A DNA stretch of 22,659 bases, taken from the IMG/VR virus record IMGVR_UViG_3300042691_012580, positions 1-22,659 of that record; one strand, 5' to 3'. Position 1 is the stretch's first letter, and each line of letters starts with the position of its first letter. Shown here in pieces: positions 1 to 5,559 of this stretch. The notes under the pieces were generated by a model. It searched no databases. It was not told where the DNA came from and saw nothing but the letters and a program-made list of their open reading frames with translations. This DNA comes from a virus. The translations under genes were made by a program, and so were the position numbers.

Positions 1-28
1 CAGTTCCTTTGATCGCTTGCTGAAGCAT
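1..28 (-). CDS. Start of a possible downstream gene (truncated by window edge)
   Basis: An ATG lies at 28-26 on the minus strand, three bases after the stop codon of the NinG-like gene. Nine codons (MLQQAIKGT) stay open to the window edge. The close spacing would suit the next gene of the operon, but no strong Shine-Dalgarno sequence is visible and nine codons cannot identify a product. Confidence 0.3.
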
Positions 29-30
29 TT

Positions 31-552
31 TCAGCGACGCTTCGAGCCAGTTTCCGTCGCCGGTTTTGCGATCGTAAGCATTGGCCGCTCTGACATCGTT
101 TTCTTCAGCATCTCCCCAAGCTGAATCTTTTTCTCCGCAAGTTCCTCGCATGTCCATTTCACTGTTTCCGCTGCGCATCGTTTCAAATCCGCCACAACCT
201 CTTCACCGAATCGTTCAAGCATGTATCGCTCGTATTCCGCCGACTTGTTTCCACGTCGTTTGCGGTCATTACAGGCTGCACACTGAGGATGACAATTCGT
301 GAAATGAAACGCTGTGGCGTGTCGCGTTTTGCTGATGTAGTGGCCAGCGTTCATGTCTGAATCATTCCATAATCGCTCTTTCCCACATGTCACGCAGCGC
401 ACGTGACCAGTCTTGTCTGCAGCCCTAATGCGAACGATTTTTTGAAACACTTTGGCAACGTCATTGATGCGGTTCTGCGGAGCCATCGCGGCGAGACGAG
501 TCGCCATCTTCTCGACCTTGTTTCTCCGCTTTTCTGCTGCTGTCAGTTTCAT
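31..552 (-). CDS. ninG: NinG/Rap-like phage recombination protein
   Basis: This 173-residue protein resembles lambda NinG (Rap), which acts in Red- and RecF-pathway recombination as a structure-specific endonuclease on branched DNA. It has a lysine/arginine-rich N-terminal helix region, then a cysteine/histidine module: C53-x2-C56, the AGHY motif with H71, a TNCHPQCAACN segment with C87, C91 and C94, and a C-terminal helical part with a KWTCEEL stretch like the HRWTIEEC of lambda NinG. The frame is open further upstream, but the ATG at 552-550 is preferred: it overlaps the upstream stop as ATGA and follows a GAGGGG ribosome binding site. It is the last complete gene of the accessory operon and probably translationally coupled. 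The family assignment is firm; activity is inferred. Confidence 0.82.
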   Translation of the reverse strand: MKLTAAEKRRNKVEKMATRLAAMAPQNRINDVAKVFQKIVRIRAADKTGHVRCVTCGKERLWNDSDMNAGHYISKTRHATAFHFTNCHPQCAACNDRKRRGNKSAEYERYMLERFGEEVVADLKRCAAETVKWTCEELAEKKIQLGEMLKKTMSERPMLTIAKPATETGSKRR

Positions 553-797
553 CCCTGCCCCCTCAATACGCCTTTGCCGCTTGGAAGCATTTTCGTGCTG
601 CATTCCCGTATCATCGGAGCCCGATACATGCCCTTGTTTTCTGGATGGTCCGGACGCTCCAACCTAATTTGCTCAGCAAGTCCCATCGTGGTTTCCGTGC
701 CCCAGATTTCCTCTAACGTCGGATCTCGTGTCACTGGCTTATGACCGGTTGGCATGTGCATCCGTTTTGATTTCTTGCCAGCCTTGCGTCGTGTCAT
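549..797 (-). CDS. Hypothetical small basic phage protein
   Basis: This encodes 82 residues of no family I recognise. The N-terminus is strongly basic (MTRRKAGKKSKR), followed by a hydrophilic, proline- and charge-rich body with no membrane segment or cysteine motif. The reality of the gene rests on context: its ATG overlaps the csrA stop as ATGA, a GAGGAG ribosome binding site sits about ten bases upstream inside csrA, and its stop overlaps the ninG start as ATGA. The basic N-terminus would suit nucleic-acid binding, but that is only inference. Confidence 0.65.
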   Translation of the reverse strand: MTRRKAGKKSKRMHMPTGHKPVTRDPTLEEIWGTETTMGLAEQIRLERPDHPENKGMYRAPMIRECSTKMLPSGKGVLRGQG

Positions 798-1072
798 TGC
801 GGCTTTCTCCTCATCAGCTCACCCGGGAGCCGCTCACCAATTCGCACGACTGGAGCCACTGCAGGCCGTTCTTTGCGTGGCTTCAATCCGTCTCGCTCGA
901 TCGCTTCAGCAATCTCTAAGCGATGCACTGCAATCGACCTGTCCGCCTCAATTCCAAGCCTTACCTTTTCTGGCCTAATCTCGTTAACGTTTAGCACTAT
1001 GCGTTGCGGAACAGTTGAGGCCGGAACGTCAAAAATGATCTTTTCGTCGAGACTCCGAGTAAGAACCAACAT
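794..1072 (-). CDS. csrA: CsrA/RsmA-family RNA-binding translational regulator, phage-borne
   Basis: CsrA dimers bind GGA motifs in mRNA leaders and usually block ribosome access. This 92-residue protein has the family hallmarks: N-terminal MLVLTR with the RNA-contacting L4 and R6, a core KVRLGIEA at 36-43, and the VHR segment at 49-51 that completes the binding surface, followed by an EIAEAIER helix. The tail from residue 62 onward is about 30 residues longer than in the 61-residue Escherichia coli protein and is rich in proline, arginine and lysine. The start has an AAGGA ribosome binding site seven bases upstream. That site itself reads AAGGAU, which fits the CsrA core ARGGAU, so autoregulation is possible. 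The gene follows two tandem hairpins and is coupled by ATGA to the next gene. Confidence 0.9.
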   Translation of the reverse strand: MLVLTRSLDEKIIFDVPASTVPQRIVLNVNEIRPEKVRLGIEADRSIAVHRLEIAEAIERDGLKPRKERPAVAPVVRIGERLPGELMRRKPQ

Positions 1073-1092
1073 TTCGAAATCCTTTCATTTAG

Positions 1093-1158
1093 AACAAAAC
1101 CAGTGAGCGACCATGACGCTGTCGAGCCGTCCCAACCCAATTGGCGGCCGCTCACTGG
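1093..1158 (-). terminator. Long-loop hairpin with T-run just upstream of csrA
   Basis: The 10-base arms at 1100-1109 and 1149-1158 are perfectly complementary. On the minus strand the stem is followed by TTTTGTT at 1099-1093. The loop is about 39 bases, long for an intrinsic terminator, so the element could instead be a leader structure or attenuator of csrA, which begins 20 bases further on. Confidence 0.4.
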
Positions 1159-1163
1159 CGGAG

Positions 1164-1227
1164 AAAAACCTGCGAACAGTCCCGACGTGACTGCTTAAAA
1201 ACGCCGGACCGCATGACTGTTCGCAGG
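1164..1227 (-). terminator. 13-bp inverted repeat followed by T5 on the minus strand
   Basis: The perfect 13-base arms are at 1169-1181 and 1215-1227 with a 33-base spacer, and the minus strand continues into TTTTT at 1168-1164. It would end transcription coming from the block at 1228-2331 before csrA. The long spacer leaves room for an alternative role as an attenuator or protein-binding site. Confidence 0.5.
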
Positions 1228-1455
1228 AGGACAAAACGCGGTTCGATTCCTTCGACTTAGCGACGTTTCACGGTCGACCGCTAACGATTGATTGCGGATT
1301 CGAACCGCTCGATGTTGCCAAGTCCTTTGAGGACCAATCGCACAACTCAGTATCCGATTCACCACACCGGACAGGTCAATCGCGCCGTCTCTCCGGCTGT
1401 CACGTCGTTGCCTTTTGGTCAAGGCTGCATTCCGACGTTTCCGCAGCACTTTTCT
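1228..1455. other. Non-coding gap between the 50-residue peptide gene and the csrA leader
   Basis: I see no convincing gene in this stretch. A minus-strand frame is open over most of it from a GTG at 1449, but it lacks a clear ribosome binding site, ends in the loop of the 1164-1227 hairpin, and its translation looks random. The minus strand contains GGTTCGAATCC at about 1299-1309, which resembles a tRNA T-loop, and a five-base hairpin with CAA in its loop at about 1321-1333. I could not fold a proper cloverleaf. A 10-base palindrome, CGGTCGACCG, lies at 1271-1280. Confidence 0.5.
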
Positions 1456-1608
1456 TCAATACGTTCGGCCATACTTCGCACGAATCTGCCGTTCGATTCG
1501 CTTGCGTTCTGTTCGCTCACATGCGATCTCAGACGATCCAGCCGCAAAGCATCCCAGCATCACGAGAATCAGAAAAACGAAACACTTTGTTGCGATTTCA
1601 GCGAGCAT
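1456..1608 (-). CDS. Small membrane or secreted peptide, 50 residues
   Basis: An ATG at 1608-1606 follows an AAAGGAGA ribosome binding site with eight-base spacing and opens a 50-codon frame ending in TGA at 1458-1456. Residues 9-24 are hydrophobic (CFVFLILVMLGCFAAG); the rest is an arginine- and lysine-rich tail. The cysteine after LG resembles a lipobox only weakly. Predicted topology is a single membrane helix or signal sequence with a basic soluble end. Its start overlaps the preceding gene by eleven bases, so it belongs to the same operon. A small lysis or membrane-modulating peptide is possible, but no function can be assigned. Confidence 0.65.
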   Translation of the reverse strand: MLAEIATKCFVFLILVMLGCFAAGSSEIACERTERKRIERQIRAKYGRTY

Positions 1609-2002
1609 TTTGGAGTCTCCTTTTCTCGTTGTTCCTAATCCTTACGCCAGGTTTGCCGACTGGAGTTGTCACTGCTTGCTCAACGCTCATTCCGCATCGA
1701 AGTCGATCGTAAATGTGGCTCGGTCGTATTCCGTAGAATCGTGCCCATTGCTCAACCGTTCTTCGTTGCCCGTTGACCTCAAGAATCGATTTGCGAAAAT
1801 GCTGCTTTGTCGTCTTGCATCCACAATCTGTTTTTCTGCCATCACGCAAGACATCACCGCGAACTCTTACATGTTTTCCGCACGAGCATTTACACATCCA
1901 GTACGGCCTGGCTTCTCCGTTGGCTCGCAGTATTTCGATTAGCCGAATGACAATCAGCTTGCCGAAAGTTTTCTGCGTGAGATCGATTAGTTCTCGCGGC
2001 AT
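1598..2002 (-). CDS. Phage DNA-binding protein with Cys-rich ribbon and HTH-like segment
   Basis: This 134-residue protein starts with DLTQKTFGKLIVIRLIE, a segment seen in many phage proteins of the AP2/HNH-associated group. A cysteine cluster follows, MCKCSCG (C37, C39, C41) and DCGC (C60, C62), that probably binds zinc. Residues 83-113 (VEQWARFYGIRPSHIYDRL...SVEQAV) look like the helix-turn-helix module found beside HNH homing nucleases. No HNH nuclease motif is present, so it is probably a regulator or a nuclease that lost its catalytic part. The ATG at 2002-2000 is chosen over the longer frame because AAGGAG lies eight bases upstream; it overlaps the winged-helix gene by 16 bases. Confidence 0.72.
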   Translation of the reverse strand: MPRELIDLTQKTFGKLIVIRLIEILRANGEARPYWMCKCSCGKHVRVRGDVLRDGRKTDCGCKTTKQHFRKSILEVNGQRRTVEQWARFYGIRPSHIYDRLRCGMSVEQAVTTPVGKPGVRIRNNEKRRLQNAR

Positions 2003-2331
2003 GACTGCTGCTCCTTCACGCGAAACGTCATTGCTGATTTGCCGGTCACTTCGCACTTTCGGTCGGAGCACTCTTCAACAAGATCCATCCGCACCAGTTC
2101 ACGCACTCGCTTCCGAAACGTCTCAATGTTCGCGACGTATTCCTTTGCCGCTTCGTGTGCTGCTTCGTTCGCCGTTATTGGCTTCGATGCCTTCTTGATC
2201 GCTTGCAAGACGAACCACTGAAACGTGTTGATTCGCCGCTCTGTTTCCGCCGCTGACTTCTGCGAGGTGATCGGGTCGGATTTGCGGCTGATCTTTGCGG
2301 GCGCGTCGAATCCTAATGTAAGTTGAGCCAT
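1987..2331 (-). CDS. Winged-helix phage regulatory protein
   Basis: This 114-residue protein has the phage pattern SDPITSQKSAAE near the N-terminus, then helices at 34-50, an ITANEAAHEAAKE segment and a recognition-type helix at 69-81 (IETFRKRVRELVR), ending in a short strand-turn-strand wing (VEECSDRKCEVTGKSAMTFRV). Such proteins are usually transcriptional or replication-associated DNA binders. The frame is open further upstream, but that extension runs through the terminator hairpin at 2345-2385, so the ATG at 2331-2329, with GGAG just upstream, is the likely start. It would be the first gene of a unit that continues to the 50-residue peptide. Confidence 0.72.
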   Translation of the reverse strand: MAQLTLGFDAPAKISRKSDPITSQKSAAETERRINTFQWFVLQAIKKASKPITANEAAHEAAKEYVANIETFRKRVRELVRMDLVEECSDRKCEVTGKSAMTFRVKEQQSCREN

Positions 2332-2344
2332 CCTGAACTCCATG

Positions 2345-2385
2345 AAAAAAGCCGCTTCCCAACGTGCTAGCATTGGGAGCGGCTT
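2345..2385 (-). terminator. Intrinsic terminator after the ibrBA-like unit
   Basis: The arms at 2349-2362 and 2373-2385 form a 13-bp stem with one bulged base and a ten-base loop. On the minus strand it runs straight into T6 at 2350-2345. It is the strongest terminator in the accessory block and ends transcription about 120 bases after the 71-residue gene. Confidence 0.75.
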
Positions 2386-2432
2386 AAACCACAGAAAAGC
2401 TGTCAAGCCATCTGTTGTTAATTTGTCTTCGG

Positions 2433-2450
2433 CAGCCTCTAGCACGGCTG
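2433..2450 (-). other. Small hairpin whose loop complements the terminator loop
   Basis: The arms 2433-2437 and 2446-2450 give a five-bp stem with loop GTGCTAGA on the minus strand. Seven of these loop bases (GTGCTAG) are exactly complementary to CTAGCAC in the loop of the terminator hairpin 70 bases downstream, so the two hairpins could kiss. Sequence complementarity is certain; formation in RNA is inferred. Confidence 0.4.
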
Positions 2451-2501
2451 GCCAGAAAGATTACGATTTGTATCGGAACTGTCAACGCCAGTTTGAATAA
2501 A

Positions 2502-2717
2502 TTATTCGACGAGCTTTAATTCTTCCGCCGCAACTAACCGCAGCCCTTGATGTAACGGCATTCCAAGAACCTTGATTTTTGCGCACAGCACCACAGAATT
2601 GTCCGACTTTGTGACCGGCTCATTGCCGACAATTTCACAGAGCTGCCCTTGCCATATCACAACATCGCGGCCTGATGCCCTTGCGGCTTGTTTCTGTTTT
2701 TCAGTTTGCCGTGCCAT
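2502..2717 (-). CDS. Hypothetical 71-residue protein downstream of the IbrA-like gene
   Basis: A basic, glutamine- and lysine-rich N-terminal helix (MARQTEKQKQAARASGRD) precedes a compact, beta-rich body (VVIWQGQLCEIVGNEPVTKSDNSVVLCAKIKVLGMPLHQGLRLVAAEELKLVE) that could be a small SH3-like barrel. I recognise no family. The start overlaps the end of the ibrA-like gene by 17 bases and has AAGGA about nine bases upstream, so it is probably the third gene of the same operon. A terminator follows. It might be an accessory subunit of the IbrA/IbrB pair; that is inference from position only. Confidence 0.65.
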   Translation of the reverse strand: MARQTEKQKQAARASGRDVVIWQGQLCEIVGNEPVTKSDNSVVLCAKIKVLGMPLHQGLRLVAAEELKLVE

Positions 2718-3927
2718 CGGTCAATTCCTTTGCCATTCGTCGTTTTGTTCTCAACTCTTTAAATGACTGATACGCATCAGAAAGCGGCTGCGATTGACCA
2801 AGGCCCTTGCACCAGTAGTCATTGCGAAGAATGACTTTGCACATTCGACGCCAACTTGGAGCCCAGCATTTCACTTCCAGTTCATGCGGCGACTCATCCG
2901 GAATCGTTGTGTACCCTCGCTGCTGCCAACCAGCAATAAACTTCTGAAACCTTGCCACGTAATGATCGCGAGTCTTTTTAGGCATCGTGCGAAGCAGGAG
3001 ATTACAAAACGACTTCCATGTGTGCCCGTCCGGCTTGCTAATCTTGTTGTAGCCAGTCATGTTGCCAGTTTCCTGAATATACAACGCCCCGGAATTCACG
3101 CCGTTGACTCGCACCACAAGCTTATACCACGTCATTGGTTCGAGGATATGATAAAGCCAAAGCCCCTTGCGCTGATCGTCGCCGTAGGGCTGGCAAAGTC
3201 GCTGTTGACTAAGCGGAACGCCCGCCTTGGTCATCTGGTCATAAACGCGGTTGTGATGCCGGTCTGGATTCTTGCCGTGATAAACCCAAATGTCCTCGAC
3301 TCGCCAATCATAAATCGGGTAGACGTTGTACAGCTTGCGAGCGACCTTTGTGGTCCACTTGTGACCGTTTGCCATCAGTCCGTCTTTGCGTGACACAATA
3401 GCCCTGTACCGATGCAATGACTCATCTGAGCGAATTCCGATAAAAGCCCCGGTCTTTTTCCCTTGCGAGTACCATTCGCCAAAAATCACCATCAATTCCT
3501 CGAACTCCATTTTCGGAGTGTAGAAATCGTACTGGCTTAAATCGGAAGCCAACGCTGGCTTTTCTCGTACCCAAATATCTTTCTTTTCTTCATCCCAGCA
3601 AATCCATCGCGGCTGGTAATTCGATACAGCATTTCTAAGCAGCAGTTCGCCACAGAACCAATGCAAATCAATGTGGTCTGCGTAGCATGTCACCATTTCT
3701 TCAATGTGCTTAATCGTGTCAGAATACTGTGCCTCAAGATCAATGATCAAAACGCCTACCTTTCGGTTCCGTCGCTTCGCTTCATCCATAACGAGATGAA
3801 ACATCACCGAGCTATCTTTGCCACCAGAGAACGAAATATACAGCCGCTCGAACATATCAAACGACTTGGCAATTCTCTCTCTGGCCTCATCAAGAACCGA
3901 CGTCAGCAAGTGCACTTTCTTAGTCAT
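2701..3927 (-). CDS. ibrA: IbrA-like PAPS-reductase-family protein (DUF3440 type)
   Basis: This 408-residue protein is an adenine-nucleotide alpha-hydrolase-fold enzyme of the phosphoadenosine-phosphosulfate reductase group. The PP-loop SGGKDSS sits at residues 34-40, followed by the expected alternating fold and an IGIRSDESLHRYRAI segment that matches the IbrA group, then KLYNVYPIYDWRVEDIWVY. The C-terminal half carries a DUF3440-like region with tryptophan-rich segments and scattered cysteines (C228, C276, C338, C344, C356 by approximate count). In Escherichia coli, IbrA and IbrB together activate prophage eib genes; the chemistry is unknown. True PAPS reductases reduce sulfate, but phage homologues probably act on another substrate such as a nucleotide or nucleic acid. 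Its ATG overlaps the ibrB-like stop by one base (TGATG), so the two are co-translated. Confidence 0.82.
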   Translation of the reverse strand: MTKKVHLLTSVLDEARERIAKSFDMFERLYISFSGGKDSSVMFHLVMDEAKRRNRKVGVLIIDLEAQYSDTIKHIEEMVTCYADHIDLHWFCGELLLRNAVSNYQPRWICWDEEKKDIWVREKPALASDLSQYDFYTPKMEFEELMVIFGEWYSQGKKTGAFIGIRSDESLHRYRAIVSRKDGLMANGHKWTTKVARKLYNVYPIYDWRVEDIWVYHGKNPDRHHNRVYDQMTKAGVPLSQQRLCQPYGDDQRKGLWLYHILEPMTWYKLVVRVNGVNSGALYIQETGNMTGYNKISKPDGHTWKSFCNLLLRTMPKKTRDHYVARFQKFIAGWQQRGYTTIPDESPHELEVKCWAPSWRRMCKVILRNDYWCKGLGQSQPLSDAYQSFKELRTKRRMAKELTDGTAN

Positions 3928-5051
3928 CAGTAAATCTCCACCTGTCGGCCGTATGACAATGCCTGATTCATGTCCACAGATTCCATGCCGCGATTATTCA
4001 GCCAACTGTTTAGCGCTGTTAACGCCGTTTCGTTTGCTTGCTCCTGCTGCTCAATAGTCAGCAAATTGAACCCGGAGCAAAACTGACTCGGAATACCACG
4101 GGCAACGCACATTGCCGCTTGACCAAGCCACGCGATTCGATTCATCGCGACGTTAGTCAAATAGTGCTCGCAAGAGTTTGGCCACTGCTCAAACACTCTG
4201 ACCAACGCTTCAGAAAACTGCTCCGAATCGGATAGAAACGCTGCGTACTCATGCTGGTACTGCTCCTTTGTTTTGCCTTCGACCGTCGAAGAATAAAACC
4301 CTGCCTTAACGCATTCCCATTTGTCATGAGTGTGAAACACCCTGTTTGGGTCTGACGTGTTTGCGGTCCTGACTGCTGCTCTCATTTCATCGGTGATTTC
4401 ATCCGTGAGTTCTACAAAATCATCAGTCGGATTGCTGTCCGCCGCTTCCCACGCCCGTGAGAAGTCCTGATCTGTAAACAAGTGCTCAAGGCCAGTGATT
4501 TGGCATAGCCTCAGAATTTCGTCCTCGTCCATGCCGAGTTCCTTCGCAATTCGCTTGTTAGTCCAGTTGCGGTTTTTCAGTTCCAGAACAATCTCAGACA
4601 TCGCGTCTACCTGATGCTTACCGCGTGCCCTGTTGTGGCGAATAGTTGACGCGATTCGATCATTCTTGCCCTGCTGCTCCTTCCGGATCTCGACCACTGG
4701 CAAGTATCCCTGAACACGCTGTGCAACCAGCTTTGACTCCTTGCCAACTCGCGATCGATGGAACCCGTCAACAACTTCGTGCGCGTCGTCTTTTGCCCAC
4801 GTAACAATCGGTTGCGTGTAGCCGTCATTGACGATAGACACTTCCAGCAACTCCATTTCTGGTGGTGCTACCTTGTTTGGATTGTATTCGTTAGCAGTGA
4901 CGCTGTCGGCCGCAATCCAGATCACACAATCGACTGGTTCATCTTTGAATGGACTGATCTCATGCAGTTGCCGCTTTACTGCGTTGATCGCTGCAACCTT
5001 TTCATGCAGCGGCATCTGCTCTATTTGCCGCAGCGCCTCGGAAATATCCAT
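3927..5051 (-). CDS. ibrB: IbrB-like ParB-fold protein with extra C-terminal phage domain
   Basis: Of the 374 residues, roughly 44-125 form a ParB/sulfiredoxin-like domain (TANEYNPNKVAPPEMELL...VNDGYTQPIVTW...VVDGFHRSRVG; nucleotide-pocket motif GFHRSR at 96-101). Residues 160-190 carry a ParB-type helix-turn-helix (WTNKRIAKELGMDEDEILRLCQITGL). IbrB proteins normally stop at around 200 residues. Here a separate domain follows from about 238 to 374 (HDKWECVKAGFY...SCEHYLTN...NRIAWLGQAAMC...GFNLLTIEQQEQAN), which I believe also occurs as a stand-alone phage protein but cannot name. The start is weak: only GGGGG lies before the ATG, directly after a terminator-like hairpin. The partner is the overlapping ibrA-like gene. 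DNA binding or CTP use is plausible but unproven. Confidence 0.8.
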   Translation of the reverse strand: MDISEALRQIEQMPLHEKVAAINAVKRQLHEISPFKDEPVDCVIWIAADSVTANEYNPNKVAPPEMELLEVSIVNDGYTQPIVTWAKDDAHEVVDGFHRSRVGKESKLVAQRVQGYLPVVEIRKEQQGKNDRIASTIRHNRARGKHQVDAMSEIVLELKNRNWTNKRIAKELGMDEDEILRLCQITGLEHLFTDQDFSRAWEAADSNPTDDFVELTDEITDEMRAAVRTANTSDPNRVFHTHDKWECVKAGFYSSTVEGKTKEQYQHEYAAFLSDSEQFSEALVRVFEQWPNSCEHYLTNVAMNRIAWLGQAAMCVARGIPSQFCSGFNLLTIEQQEQANETALTALNSWLNNRGMESVDMNQALSYGRQVEIY

Positions 5052-5066
5052 ACAACCCCCAAATGC

Positions 5067-5108
5067 AAAACCCCCGGAATCTGCTGTAGAGGAGCAAACG
5101 CCGGGGGT
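5067..5108 (-). terminator. G+C-rich hairpin with T4 in the ibrB leader
   Basis: The 8-bp arms at 5070-5077 and 5101-5108 (ACCCCCGG paired with CCGGGGGT) enclose a 23-base loop, and the minus strand runs into TTTT at 5070-5067. It ends 16 bases before the ibrB start. The G5 ribosome-binding segment could compete with the stem's own G5 for the same C5, which suggests attenuation as well as simple termination. Confidence 0.45.
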
Positions 5109-5112
5109 GAAA

Positions 5113-5128
5113 ATCAGGCAAGCCTGAT
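5113..5128 (-). terminator. Short palindromic hairpin with TTT
   Basis: The sequence ATCAGGC-AA-GCCTGAT is a perfect inverted repeat followed on the minus strand by TTTC. It lies five bases upstream of the ibrB leader hairpin, forming a tandem pair. The stem is short, so termination strength is uncertain. Confidence 0.35.
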
Positions 5129-5174
5129 AATTGAATTGAGATCGTTGCGGCCTCTACTCCGCAGCGGTCAAGAA

Positions 5175-5203
5175 ACGTTACAGAAATTGTGGCAAGTCGT
5201 CAA
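5175..5203 (-). promoter_or_regulatory. Candidate sigma-70-type promoter for the ibrBA unit
   Basis: On the minus strand TTGACG (5203-5198) and TAACGT (5180-5175) are separated by 17 bases. The -35 box matches 5 of 6 and the -10 box only 3 of 6. Transcription would start near 5168 and cross two terminator-like hairpins before ibrB, which would fit an attenuated leader. Confidence 0.28.
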
Positions 5204-5243
5204 CGGTGTTTTTCGATAACGACTTCCATGACAAAACAACCAA

Positions 5244-5523
5244 TCATGATTCGCGTCGTTGTTGTGTGCCCTGTGACGGGGTGTTATCGCGTTGTTTGGC
5301 AGCCTCTTTGCGCACCACGTCTTTATCCCGTCCTATAGGCTTTCACTGCCTTAGTCTGTTCGGATTCAGCTTTCTTCGTCAGGCTCGAATTCCAGTGACC
5401 GGGTTTCTCGGGACGGGCCGGGTCGTCAGTTTGGACGTTGCCCGGATTGCAAAACCAGCAGTATGTATCGATTTGAGTTCGTGAAACTCTCCGCCAACCT
5501 GCGAAAATCACTTTTTGGTGCAC
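5244..5523 (-). pseudogene. Possible small decayed ORF between terminators
   Basis: A 66-codon frame runs from a GTG at 5523 to a TAA at 5325-5323. It includes CWFCNPG and a PEKPGHWN segment, giving a hydrophilic protein. Around 5327 a shift of +1 continues into another open stretch (KDVVRKEAAKQRDNTPSQGTQQRRES) that ends in TGA at 5246-5244 and has similar composition. This could be one gene broken by a single-base change in the GGG, or two chance frames. There is no ribosome binding site before the GTG. I do not recognise a family. Confidence 0.25.
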
Positions 5524-5532
5524 TCACCAAAC

Positions 5533-5559
5533 AAAAACAGCCCGGATTGCTCCGAGCTG
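5533..5559 (-). terminator. Intrinsic terminator, probable end of late operon
   Basis: The arms at 5538-5546 and 5551-5559 make a nine-bp stem with one G-U pair and a GCAA tetraloop on the minus strand, followed by TTTTT at 5537-5533. It is the first strong terminator met by late-operon transcription after the fibre gene ends at 6175. Confidence 0.75.

Noticed and set aside
1195-1449. Minus-strand frame of 84 codons with a GTG start
   Set aside because: No convincing ribosome binding site, random-looking arginine-rich translation, and the end lies in the loop of a hairpin.
1415-1942. Plus-strand frame of 175 codons
   Set aside because: It is antisense to the well-supported zinc-ribbon/HTH gene and lacks a ribosome binding site; the translation has no recognisable domain.
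2332-2445. N-terminal extension of the winged-helix gene
   Set aside because: It would be translated through the terminator hairpin and a GTG start; the ATG with GGAG at 2331 is far more plausible.
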